Shown: positions 1-5,414 of the stretch, one piece after another
Position numbering within the stretch: position 1 is the first letter of the stretch
How the letters are laid out: every line of letters begins with the position of its first letter
From: UBA4124 sp052034745
GTDB lineage: Bacteria > Patescibacteriota > Minisyncoccia > Phycocordibacterales > UBA9973
Direction: 5' to 3'
Assembly (NCBI GenBank): GCA_052034745.1
Contig: JBPOIF010000007.1
Location: forward strand, 1 to 16,955
Length of the DNA: 16,955 nt
Position numbers and translations under genes: made by a program
The notes under the pieces: generated by a model
Databases searched by the model: none
Seen by the model: the letters and a program-made list of their open reading frames with translations, nothing else
What the model was told of the DNA's origin: nothing

Positions 1-2
1 CA

Positions 3-38
3 GAAGCTGCGGCTATCGATGTAAAAGAAACGAAGTAG
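3..38 (+). CDS. C-terminal tail of an upstream gene (partial)
   Basis: The frame reads EAAAIDVKETK and ends at a TAG. An intrinsic terminator follows 20 bases later, which supports this being the real end of a gene that starts outside the window. Too little is present to name the product; the short polar, alanine/lysine-containing tail is uninformative. Confidence 0.55.
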   Translation, partial: EAAAIDVKETK

Positions 39-57
39 TCATTTTTGATCCGTACTC

Positions 58-90
58 AAACCCCTTGCCTGTGCAGGGGGTTTTATTATT
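58..90 (+). terminator. Intrinsic terminator of the gene ending at 38
   Basis: An 8-bp stem (61-68 with 73-80, one G-T pair) and a CTGT loop are followed by TTTTATTATTT. The orientation fits the plus-strand gene ending at 38. Confidence 0.85.
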
Positions 91-118
91 TGACTTCTCC
101 TCCTTGTTCGTTTAATGT
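90..118 (+). promoter_or_regulatory. Sigma70-type promoter for the 102-aa orphan
   Basis: TTGACT (90-95) lies 17 bases before TAATGT (113-118). The predicted transcription start is near 125, about 11 bases before the ATG at 136. The -10 covers the other possible ATG at 115, so that start is unlikely. Confidence 0.6.
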
Positions 119-135
119 CAGGAAAAACGATCATT

Positions 136-444
136 ATGGAACTTTTTGAAATTACATTAAAGAAAACGCAGGCAAAAGAACAAGGAACAAAGATGACGTA
201 TGTTGCTCTTCTTCCCAACACACTTGGTCCAAAAGTGATACGGTCGGGTACCGAAACTATCACCGGAAGATCCGTAGATACTTTGGCAGAAAAAGTGAAA
301 AAGAGGCTTGCAGAGCTTCTTATTGACCTTGATGCCGTTGGAACACAAACAACAGTACAGATGCGCGCAACAAAAAAAGAGACACAGTTGTGTTTTTCAG
401 AAACAGAGTTTCTGAGTTTCAACCAGATCTTATTTGCTGTATAG
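136..444 (+). CDS. Hypothetical protein, 102 aa
   Basis: The product is a small soluble protein starting MELFEITLKK with no recognised family. It is predicted mixed alpha/beta, with a central basic, helix-prone part (about residues 45-65, DTLAEKVKKRLAELL) and no membrane segment or signal peptide. I chose ATG 136 because the in-frame ATG at 115 overlaps the -10 hexamer of the promoter. A short AGGAAA lies 11 bases upstream of 136 and is at best a weak ribosome site. It is a single-gene unit with its own promoter and its own terminator at 461-490. No function is proposed. Confidence 0.6.
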   Translation: MELFEITLKKTQAKEQGTKMTYVALLPNTLGPKVIRSGTETITGRSVDTLAEKVKKRLAELLIDLDAVGTQTTVQMRATKKETQLCFSETEFLSFNQILFAV

Positions 445-460
445 GTATTGCAGTTGCAGG

Positions 461-490
461 AGCCAGCACCACCGCGTGCTGGCTTTTCTT
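461..490 (+). terminator. Intrinsic terminator after the 102-aa orphan
   Basis: AGCCAGCAC (461-469) pairs with GTGCTGGCT (476-484), and TTTTCTT follows. It ends only 18 bases before the xth start codon, so xth needs a promoter squeezed into or just after it. Confidence 0.85.
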
Positions 491-491
491 G

Positions 492-500
492 TGGTAGCAT
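492..500 (+). promoter_or_regulatory. Extended -10 element for xth
   Basis: TGG followed by TAGCAT (495-500) forms an extended -10 that ends seven bases before the ATG at 508. The -35 position would fall in the upstream terminator stem and is poor. This predicts a leaderless or nearly leaderless xth transcript. Confidence 0.4.
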
Positions 501-507
501 ACAGGAT

Positions 508-1299
508 ATGAAAATCATCTCGTGGAACGTAAACGGCATCCGTGCGGTACACAAAAAGGGACTCTTCCTCCCCTTTCTCAAGGCGCACGATCCAGATATA
601 TTGTGCCTGCAGGAAACAAAGGCAGAGCAACACCAAAACGAAGTCGACCTATCGGAGTACCACGAGTATTGGAACAGCGCTTCTCGCAAGGGCTACAGTG
701 GCACCGCTATTTTTTCAAAACAAAAACCACTCGCAGTGATAAACGACATCCCAGAATCTATCGCAAAAAAGTATGACCTCGTTGACCAGTACGGCGACCC
801 AAATACCGAAGGGCGTGTCATCACTGCAGAATTCAAAGACATGTTTGTCGTGACGGTCTATACACCAAACGCAAAAGACGATCTCTCTCGCCTGCCACTT
901 CGTCACAAAGGATGGGACCCGGCATTTCTTGCGTATATGAAACAGCTCGAGAAGAAAAAGCCGGTAGTGTTCTGTGGGGATCTCAACGTTGCTCATACAC
1001 CGGACGACCTCGCTCGCCCAAAGGAAAATGTCGGCAACAAAGGGTTCACTGACCAGGAACGCGCAGGACTCGATCGGGTAGTCGGTGCAGGATTTGTCGA
1101 TACCTACCGCCTCTTTCATACAGGGAACGGCGGATACTCTTGGTGGAGTCATTTTGCAAAAGCGCGCGAGCGCAACGTCGGATGGCGTATCGACTATGTG
1201 TTTGTAAGCGAAGTACTCAAGACGCGTGTGACACGCGCAGATATTCTTCCTGAAGTGTTCGGCAGTGACCACTGCCCTGTCGTGATAGAACTCAAATAA
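508..1299 (+). CDS. xth: Exodeoxyribonuclease III (AP endonuclease, ExoIII/APE1 family)
   Basis: This is a Mg-dependent AP endonuclease and 3'-5' exonuclease for base excision repair in the cytoplasm. The 263-aa length matches the family (about 250-280). Visible motifs in order: SWNVNGIRA at residues 5-13 (metal/substrate Asn), LQETK (metal Glu), GYSGTAIF, the GDLNVAH motif (catalytic Asp and Asn), WRIDYVF, and the C-terminal GSDHCPV with the catalytic Asp-His pair. All key residues appear intact. The start is set at ATG 508 because the family begins MKIISWNVNG; the frame opens earlier only through unrelated terminator sequence. It lies just behind the terminator at 461-490, apparently with its own extended -10. 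No plus-strand terminator with a good T-run follows; the hairpin at 1301-1333 points the other way. Confidence 0.95.
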   Translation: MKIISWNVNGIRAVHKKGLFLPFLKAHDPDILCLQETKAEQHQNEVDLSEYHEYWNSASRKGYSGTAIFSKQKPLAVINDIPESIAKKYDLVDQYGDPNTEGRVITAEFKDMFVVTVYTPNAKDDLSRLPLRHKGWDPAFLAYMKQLEKKKPVVFCGDLNVAHTPDDLARPKENVGNKGFTDQERAGLDRVVGAGFVDTYRLFHTGNGGYSWWSHFAKARERNVGWRIDYVFVSEVLKTRVTRADILPEVFGSDHCPVVIELK

Positions 1300-1333
1300 A
1301 AATACTCTGCAGTGGGGATGTCCGCAGAGTATT
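1290..1333 (-). terminator. Intrinsic terminator of the minus-strand small membrane-protein unit
   Basis: A perfect 10-bp stem pairs 1301-1310 with 1324-1333. Only on the minus strand is it followed by a T-run (TTTTTATTT, lying in the last codons of xth). The stop codon of the 65-aa minus gene overlaps the first base of the stem, which argues that this gene is real. Confidence 0.75.
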
Positions 1334-1529
1334 AGCGCGTATGGTTTGCGACGGTGAGGTAGAGGAGCATCGCGATGCCGTGTCGTCGTATAAACAGAAA
1401 TACTTGTGTACGAAAAATATATACATATACAAATATCTGTATATACAAGAGTGCAAAGTGCTTCCCATACAGCAATCGCAATATCACATACGCAATACTT
1501 CCTACGAGGACTTTTGCGAGGAAAAACAT
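1332..1529 (-). CDS. Hypothetical small membrane protein, 65 aa
   Basis: The product is strongly hydrophobic: one helix at about residues 2-20, a second at about 25-46 rich in Leu, Ile, Phe and Tyr, then basic residues (IRRHG), a third short hydrophobic stretch (IAMLLYLTV) and a polar end. Two or possibly three membrane helices are likely. No family is recognised. Its ATG overlaps the stop of the upstream 41-aa gene (TAATG), a standard sign of translational coupling. Its own stop runs directly into a rho-independent terminator that works only in this direction. The tight packing supports it despite the small size, but coding constraint has not been tested. Confidence 0.5.
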   Translation of the reverse strand: MFFLAKVLVGSIAYVILRLLYGKHFALLYIQIFVYVYIFRTQVFLFIRRHGIAMLLYLTVANHTR

Positions 1530-1654
1530 TAGGGAGTTTTTTGAATGTGAGTCGATGGCATTTCTCGCTTGCAGGCATCAGTCCCCACGAGAAGGTATGC
1601 CAGTAAAACAAGTACGATAAGTCCGAGCAGAGGGTGCAACTTTTTTCTTTTCAT
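1529..1654 (-). CDS. Hypothetical single-helix membrane protein, 41 aa
   Basis: The reading is a basic N-terminus (MKRKK), a hydrophobic segment at about residues 7-24 (LLGLIVLVLLAYLLVG) and a short polar tail with one cysteine (TDACKRE). This is an N-in single-pass protein or an uncleaved signal anchor. The TDAC sequence is a poor lipobox. The stop codon shares one base with the start of the next gene, so the two probably form a coupled pair. An extended -10 lies 15 bases upstream. No homologue is recognised. A pair of tiny overlapping membrane proteins could be a complex or a toxin-like unit, but nothing in the sequence decides this. Confidence 0.5.
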   Translation of the reverse strand: MKRKKLHPLLGLIVLVLLAYLLVGTDACKREMPSTHIQKTP

Positions 1655-1669
1655 GTGTTCGTTTTTGGC

Positions 1670-1698
1670 ATACTACCACCCCTCTTTTATAAAAGAAA
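1670..1698 (-). promoter_or_regulatory. Promoter for the small membrane-protein pair
   Basis: On the minus strand, TTTCTT (1693-1698) lies 17 bases before TAGTAT (1670-1675), which is preceded by TGG to give an extended -10. The predicted start of transcription is about eight bases before the ATG at 1654. Confidence 0.45.
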
Positions 1699-1733
1699 CC
1701 TTTTTGAGAATAAGAGGTTTTTGCTTTCCGCGC

Positions 1734-1739
1734 TATACT
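1734..1739 (+). promoter_or_regulatory. -10 element for the 165-aa orphan
   Basis: TATACT lies within CGCTATACTATA, 19 bases before the ATG at 1759. The same 12-base string precedes the ATPase start at 13441 on the minus strand. No convincing -35 is visible. A weak hairpin (1698-1722) followed by TTGCTTT lies just upstream. Confidence 0.4.
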
Positions 1740-1758
1740 ATATAGCAAACAGATTAGT

Positions 1759-2256
1759 ATGAAAGCAGCGTATTTTGAGAAGTTCTATCTCGATTTATGG
1801 GAGCATGAGTACCCGTACTGTAGTCAGCCTTCAAATCTTTACGAATTTATTGAAGGAATGCTCTGGATTGCCGAAGAATTTATTCGGCAACACTCCACCA
1901 CTTTTCGTATTGCCGACCGTGTGTTTGTTCCTTATGAAGAGCGTGAAGATATTGTCCAGTTTTCCGAGCAAGCATCAGAGCTTGCAAAAACACTGACATT
2001 ACTTCATGAAGACATGGAAGATATCCTGCTGTCAGGATACTATGTCCCCCGTAAATACAGGAGATTGCTCTTGTTTTATCGAGACAAGGTCCTTTCGTTC
2101 CATAAGAAATGGGACAAAGCACTTCGTTTTTTAGATAGCTCAATGGTGCTATTGTCCAACATCTCCCTGTATACCGGGGTGGCAAACAGAAATTTTGTAC
2201 CGGTTTCTGCACACTCTGTTGTAAAGGAAAACAGAGTTTTAATGAAACGAAATTAA
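1759..2256 (+). CDS. Hypothetical protein, 165 aa
   Basis: The product is soluble and largely alpha-helical, rich in aromatic residues at its N-terminus (YFEKFYLDLWEHEY). A middle helix-rich part spans about residues 70-125, and the C-terminal part is less ordered. There is no signal peptide or membrane segment and no recognised family. The reading starts at ATG 1759, 19 bases after a TATACT -10; there is no clear Shine-Dalgarno sequence. The gene is alone between a divergent pair of membrane-protein genes and the convergent cca gene, with which it shares a bidirectional terminator. Confidence 0.65.
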   Translation: MKAAYFEKFYLDLWEHEYPYCSQPSNLYEFIEGMLWIAEEFIRQHSTTFRIADRVFVPYEEREDIVQFSEQASELAKTLTLLHEDMEDILLSGYYVPRKYRRLLLFYRDKVLSFHKKWDKALRFLDSSMVLLSNISLYTGVANRNFVPVSAHSVVKENRVLMKRN

Positions 2257-2260
2257 GATC

Positions 2261-2288
2261 AAAAACCGCCCTCACCGGCGGTTTTTTT
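2261..2288. terminator. Bidirectional terminator between the 165-aa orphan and cca
   Basis: A 10-bp stem pairs AAAAACCGCC (2261-2270) with GGCGGTTTTT (2277-2286), with T-runs on both strands. It serves both convergent genes and overlaps the stop of cca. Confidence 0.85.
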
Positions 2289-3819
2289 ATTTCTTTACGT
2301 TATGTTTCGCGTGCAGCTGTTTCACTTCCCCTTCGTTTACCTCTTCTTTCTTCTCTCTCCCCTTCTCCCCAAGCTCCTTGAGGTCTTTGTCTTTCAACTC
2401 ATCAAGGCTTTTTACTTTCTCTGAGAGCTTCTCTACAGTGTTGAGCGAAGGGTCTTCGAGTACTTCTTCGAGGAGCGCATGGAGGATCCACCCCATACGA
2501 GGGCCTGGTTTCATGTGTAACTCCCCCATCAGGTAGTTCCCATCTATAGCAAGCTGTGAGACTGATATCGGGTCTCGAAGCGCCTCTTCGATCATGGCAT
2601 GGTATTTGCGGAGTCGATATGGAGCTTCAGCTTTTTTCATACCGACGCGGTCACACTCGCGGACCTGCATGAGAGACCAGATATGGTCAGGCCCTACCTT
2701 TGCAATGATTCGACGGACCGCAGAGAGCGTGATCTGTTCTGTATCTGAGAAAAACATGTGGTTTCGGACGAGGGATGTTACACGGGAAACAGTTTCACGT
2801 GAAAGGTGGAGCCTATCCAGGACGGTCTTTGTCATACGAGCCCCTACTACCTCGTGACCATAGAAGGTGTATTTGTCGCGTGAACGATCGTACCTTCGAG
2901 TCGCAGGTTTCCCGATGTCATGAAACAGTGCCGCAAGGCGGACCTCTGTCGGGAGGTCTTTGTCGGCAGCATGCTGGAGGGCGTGGAGGAGGTGCTCAAA
3001 GACGTCATAGATATGTGCGCCCTTTTGTTCACACCCTACCCCTTCGAGAAGTTCTGGAACGACGTATTTGAGGATGCCGGTCTTTTGGAGGATGGCGATA
3101 CCTGCGCTAGGGTTGCGAGATTCGATGATCTTGACGAACTCGTCTCGGATGCGCTCAGAAGATATGGACCCGAGGAGTGTTCCATGTGTAACAATCGCCT
3201 CCAGGGTTTCACTGGATATCGCAAAATCAAGCTGTGTGGAAAACCTCACTGCCCGCAATATGCGTAGAGCGTCCTCTTTGAAGCGATCGTTGGGCTCAAG
3301 GACACAACGTACCACTTTGTCCTTTATGTCCTTTATACCGTCAAAAATGTCCTTTATATCCCCTGTCTGAGGGTTAAATGCCAGGGCGTTTATGGTAAAG
3401 TCTCGCCGTTCGAGATCTTTTGCTAGTTCTGTTTCATATGTAACACTATCTGGCCTTCGAAAGTCGCTATAGCCTCCTTCTGATCGGTAGGTTGTCACCT
3501 GGGCTATGTTGTCTATGTCGGGTGTTTCCCCCGACTTCGCTGAAGCTTCGACGGGCAAGCGTGAAGCTTTATCTGGGGCAATGTTCAGAATTGTGACAGT
3601 CCCAAAGTTGTTTTCGTACACAGTCTTGAGGTCGGCAAAGGTTTGCTGGATCTGGTCTGGAGTGGCGTTTGTTGTGATATCCCAATCCTTTGGCTTCCTA
3701 TCCATAAGGAGGTCTCGTACGCACCCTCCGACAAGGTACGCTTCAAAACCCGCTTTTTGGAGCTGGGCTGTTACATGTGTAACAAAGGTAGGGATTCCGT
3801 TTCTATTGATTTTTTCCAT
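2287..3819 (-). CDS. cca: CCA-adding tRNA nucleotidyltransferase with HD domain
   Basis: It adds or repairs the 3' CCA end of tRNAs using CTP and ATP. The 510 residues carry, in order: a class II nucleotidyltransferase head with LVGGCVRDLL (29-38) and the metal-binding DWD (45-47); the RRDFTINALA motif (138-147); the RNA-binding part with FKEDALRILRAVRF (180-193); an HD phosphohydrolase-type domain with HDIG (300-303); and a highly charged Lys/Glu tail after about 455. The family is usually 400-480 aa. The excess comes from this tail and from an insertion at about residues 80-105, between the GTV strand and the TYRSEGGYSD segment, encoded by a palindromic repeat. tRNA-Arg lies 13 bases upstream on the same strand with a good promoter; no separate promoter for cca is visible, so co-transcription is likely. 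None of the six tRNA genes in the window encodes CCA, so this enzyme should be needed for all of them. Confidence 0.95.
   Translation of the reverse strand: MEKINRNGIPTFVTHVTAQLQKAGFEAYLVGGCVRDLLMDRKPKDWDITTNATPDQIQQTFADLKTVYENNFGTVTILNIAPDKASRLPVEASAKSGETPDIDNIAQVTTYRSEGGYSDFRRPDSVTYETELAKDLERRDFTINALAFNPQTGDIKDIFDGIKDIKDKVVRCVLEPNDRFKEDALRILRAVRFSTQLDFAISSETLEAIVTHGTLLGSISSERIRDEFVKIIESRNPSAGIAILQKTGILKYVVPELLEGVGCEQKGAHIYDVFEHLLHALQHAADKDLPTEVRLAALFHDIGKPATRRYDRSRDKYTFYGHEVVGARMTKTVLDRLHLSRETVSRVTSLVRNHMFFSDTEQITLSAVRRIIAKVGPDHIWSLMQVRECDRVGMKKAEAPYRLRKYHAMIEEALRDPISVSQLAIDGNYLMGELHMKPGPRMGWILHALLEEVLEDPSLNTVEKLSEKVKSLDELKDKDLKELGEKGREKKEEVNEGEVKQLHAKHNVKK
2777..2805. promoter_or_regulatory. 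Tandem parS-like module inside cca
   Basis: GTTACACGGGAAAC (2777-2790) is followed after one A by GTTTCACGTGAAAG (2792-2805). The second unit matches 13 of 14 bases of the ParB-site core GTTTCACGTGAAAC; the first is a diverged copy. The 29-base arrangement matches the module at 4910-4938 at 27 positions. It lies in the part of cca encoding LSRETVSRVTSL, where such codons fit the family. Confidence 0.6.
3517..3573. repeat. Palindromic repeat inserted in frame in cca
   Basis: This segment encodes roughly KASRLPVEASAKSGETPD, extra residues in the nucleotidyltransferase head. It contains a perfect 6-bp hairpin (3517-3522 with 3530-3535), the palindrome GAAGCTTC (3542-3549) and a direct repeat TGAAGCTT at 3541 and 3562. 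Its composition is unlike the flanks and resembles dispersed palindromic repeats known from environmental genomes. The frame is kept throughout. Confidence 0.55.
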
Positions 3820-3832
3820 GAGAATCTATTTG

Positions 3833-3904
3833 TGCACCCGTCAGGACTCGAACCTGAAACGAATGTTCCGAAGACATTAATGATATCCATTTCACCACGG
3901 GTGC
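3833..3904 (-). tRNA. tRNA-Arg (anticodon UCG)
   Basis: The 72-nt cloverleaf has a 7-bp acceptor GCACCCG/CGGGUGC, anticodon stem AAUGU/ACAUU around the loop CUUCGGA (anticodon UCG, reads CGA), a T-arm with UUCGAGU, and discriminator A. CCA is not encoded. It is the first gene of an apparent tRNA-Arg/cca transcription unit. Confidence 0.93.
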
Positions 3905-3912
3905 GTATTTCG

Positions 3913-3941
3913 ATAATACTATGAGAGGAGGCATTTGTAAA
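3913..3941 (-). promoter_or_regulatory. Promoter of tRNA-Arg and cca
   Basis: On the minus strand TTTACA (3936-3941) lies 17 bases before TATTAT (3913-3918), which is 8 bases from the mature tRNA 5' end. The -35 overlaps that of the divergent plus-strand promoter, so only one polymerase should bind at a time. Confidence 0.7.
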
Positions 3942-3962
3942 ACCGGATACGGAATGTATACT
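3935..3962 (+). promoter_or_regulatory. Promoter of the HTH/LAGLIDADG-like gene, leaderless
   Basis: TTGTAA (3935-3940) lies 16 bases before TATACT (3957-3962). The hexamer ends six bases before ATG 3969, so transcription should begin at or next to the start codon. This choice excludes the in-frame upstream ATGs at 3921 and 3954. Confidence 0.65.
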
Positions 3963-3968
3963 TATAGG

Positions 3969-4619
3969 ATGAGAAAAGACAAGAAAGAAGCTTTTGAATT
4001 AAGGAAACAGGGAAAATCCTATAGAGCTATAACAGAAACCCTTGGTATCTCAAAAAGCACTCTTTCGGACTGGTTCAAGGATGTTGAGTGGTCCAAGCAT
4101 AAAAAGATAGCAAATATAGGACGCACCACAAGCAAAGAGCACCTCGAACAGATGCACAAGGCGAGAAAGCTCTCCCTAGACAACCTCTACGCAAAAACAA
4201 GATCAGAGGCAAAGGATAAGTATCTTTTGTTTAAAGGAGAACCGCTTTTCTGGGCTGGGCTTATGGCCTATGCAGGAGAGGGGGACAAGAGGAGTAGGTC
4301 ACTTGTCCGTATATCAAACAGTGAGTTTTTTATACACACCATTTTTATTCATTTTGCCGAGACGTATTTAGGTGTTGATAAGGGGAATATTAAGTGTGGA
4401 CTGCTCCTTTACCCAGATCACAATGAGTCGCTTTGCCGGGAAATGTGGTCAAACATTTTGGGTATAAAAAGGGAAAATTTCCATAAAACACAGGTTATTC
4501 AAGGGAAGGAGAGGGTAAAGAGATTGCAATACGGAGTCGGTATGAGTATAATCTCAAGTACCGTTTTGAAGCAGGTGATGCTCGTTTGGCTCTCTCTCGC
4601 TCAAGACGAACGATTTTAA
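3969..4619 (+). CDS. HTH protein with degenerate LAGLIDADG-like domain
   Basis: The 216-aa product begins with a helix-turn-helix of the resolvase/transposase kind (about residues 5-40: ELRKQGKSYRAITETLGISKSTLSDWF), followed by a basic linker. The C-terminal domain has FWAGLMAYAGEGDK (about 94-107) and an ISNSEFFIHTIFIHF segment. The latter resembles the G-L-x-x-x-EG core and following strands of LAGLIDADG homing-endonuclease folds. Proteins of this build recur in Patescibacteria genomes; their role is unknown to me. The expected acidic catalytic residue is changed in context (GEG), so cutting activity is uncertain. The start at 3969 follows from the promoter. The gene is wedged between divergent tRNA-Arg and, five bases downstream, tRNA-Gly. 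Its base use looks more A-rich than cca, consistent with mobility but not proof of it. Confidence 0.7.
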   Translation: MRKDKKEAFELRKQGKSYRAITETLGISKSTLSDWFKDVEWSKHKKIANIGRTTSKEHLEQMHKARKLSLDNLYAKTRSEAKDKYLLFKGEPLFWAGLMAYAGEGDKRSRSLVRISNSEFFIHTIFIHFAETYLGVDKGNIKCGLLLYPDHNESLCREMWSNILGIKRENFHKTQVIQGKERVKRLQYGVGMSIISSTVLKQVMLVWLSLAQDERF

Positions 4620-4624
4620 TAATT

Positions 4625-4695
4625 GCGGGTATGGTTTAGGGGTAGAATACGTTCTTGCCAAGAATGAGGCCAGGGTCCGAGTCCCTGTACCCGCA
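4625..4695 (+). tRNA. tRNA-Gly (anticodon GCC)
   Basis: The 71-nt gene has acceptor GCGGGUA/UACCCGC, anticodon stem CGUUC/GAAUG with loop UUGCCAA (GCC), T-arm CAGGG-UCCGAGU-CCCUG and discriminator A, with no encoded CCA. It starts five bases after the stop of the HTH gene and probably shares its transcript. Confidence 0.93.
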
Positions 4696-4700
4696 CAAAG

Positions 4701-4735
4701 ACAAAACACCATAGAAATATGGTGTTTTGTTGTTT
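4701..4735 (+). terminator. Terminator after tRNA-Gly(GCC)
   Basis: CAAAACACCATA (4702-4713) pairs with TATGGTGTTTTG (4718-4729) across a GAAA tetraloop; TTGTTT follows. Confidence 0.85.
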
Positions 4736-4739
4736 CAAG

Positions 4740-5051
4740 GACCGTCTCTTAGACAAAACCCGTCTTTAATTGTTAAAATAGCTATTATCCACGCTATTTT
4801 TGACAAAACTGTGGATAACTGTGTGAGTACTAGGGATAAAAGACAACAAAAAAGTCTTTTTGGAATGTCCATTTGTCCAGAAAGCTTGTATTAAAAGGGG
4901 ATAATAGTGGTTACACGAGAAACAGTTTCACGTGAAACGTTTTTGAAGTACCTGTCCCGTTAGAAACTCAAAAAATTCAATTTTAAGAGTAAAAAGCTTT
5001 CGAAATTAAATAATATAAGGTATAGCAATATTTGTTAAAATTTCTAATGGG
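4740..5051. other. Non-coding, AT-rich candidate replication-origin region
   Basis: There is no gene here. The region holds a perfect DnaA box (TGTGGATAA, 4810-4818), an inverted near-perfect box (TTATCCACG, 4785-4793) 16 bases away, and a weaker AGGGGATAA at 4896. The 4785 box sits mostly in the loop of a hairpin (4775-4782 with 4793-4800). A second weak hairpin pairs 4838-4844 with 4854-4860. The parS module at 4910-4938 follows, then about 80 bases of very AT-rich sequence (4966-5046), which could be an unwinding element. The DnaA boxes, AT-rich tract and parS together suggest oriC or its immediate neighbourhood. dnaA, dnaN and parAB are not in the window, and box number is low, so this is an inference. 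A TTGACA at 4800 has no matching -10. Confidence 0.45.
4910..4938. promoter_or_regulatory. ParB centromere site parS (tandem module)
   Basis: GTTTCACGTGAAAC (4925-4938) is a perfect palindrome identical to the core of known parS sites. GTTACACGAGAAAC (4910-4923) precedes it by one base and is a diverged copy. The same tandem layout occurs inside cca at 2777-2805. ParB is known to load at such sites near chromosome origins. Confidence 0.75.
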
Positions 5052-5414
5052 ATGATCAGACTTTTTACATCACCAACACAGAGTTTTGGAGAAAAAGGGG
5101 AGCACGAGGCAGTGGTCTTTCTCAGAAAGGGAGGGTTTACTATTGTTGAGCGAAATGTCGCGAACAAATATGGGGAAATCGATATTGTTGCTCGAAAAGG
5201 GGATACTTACTACTTTTTTGAGGTAAAGGCAGGGAAGTATGGCAGTTCGGTGCATCCTCTTGAGAACTTCCACCAGGCGAAACTGCGCAAGTTCGCGGTT
5301 TCTGTGGAACACTATTGTCTCATCCATAAGGTCACAAAGTACCAGATGCAAGGGGTAGTCGTCATATTTGACGGGGAACGCCTGCGGTCAGTGGAGGTCA
5401 TCGATTTGTTCTAA
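5052..5414 (+). CDS. yraN: YraN / UPF0102 family nuclease-fold protein
   Basis: The 120-aa product has the usual family length. Visible features are the N-terminal FGEKGEHEAVVFL (12-24), the RNVANKYGEIDIVA segment with GEID at 41-44, and FFEVK at 55-59. The acidic residues together with the ExK motif form a restriction-endonuclease-like fold. The cellular role of YraN is not settled; links to recombination or DNA uptake have been suggested for the family. It starts just after the putative origin/parS region. A possible -10 (TAAAAT, 5036-5041) lies 10 bases before the ATG. Its TAA stop overlaps by three bases the stop codon of the convergent gene, and no terminator separates them. Confidence 0.9.
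   Translation: MIRLFTSPTQSFGEKGEHEAVVFLRKGGFTIVERNVANKYGEIDIVARKGDTYYFFEVKAGKYGSSVHPLENFHQAKLRKFAVSVEHYCLIHKVTKYQMQGVVVIFDGERLRSVEVIDLF

Noticed and set aside
448..507. TTG start extending xth by 20 codons
   Set aside because: The extension is made of terminator stem sequence, and the family begins MKIISWNVNG at 508.
39..689. Minus-strand open frame of 216 codons at the window start
   Set aside because: It crosses two terminators and a promoter on the plus strand and is antisense to two genes.
715..1611. Long minus-strand open frame (298 codons) opposite xth
   Set aside because: It lies antisense to a clear exodeoxyribonuclease III, has no family features and has aromatic/cysteine-rich shadow composition. 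The 41- and 65-aa frames explain its upstream part better.
4800..4830. Promoter starting from TTGACA at 4800
   Set aside because: No -10 hexamer occurs at 15-19 bases, and no gene follows before 5052.
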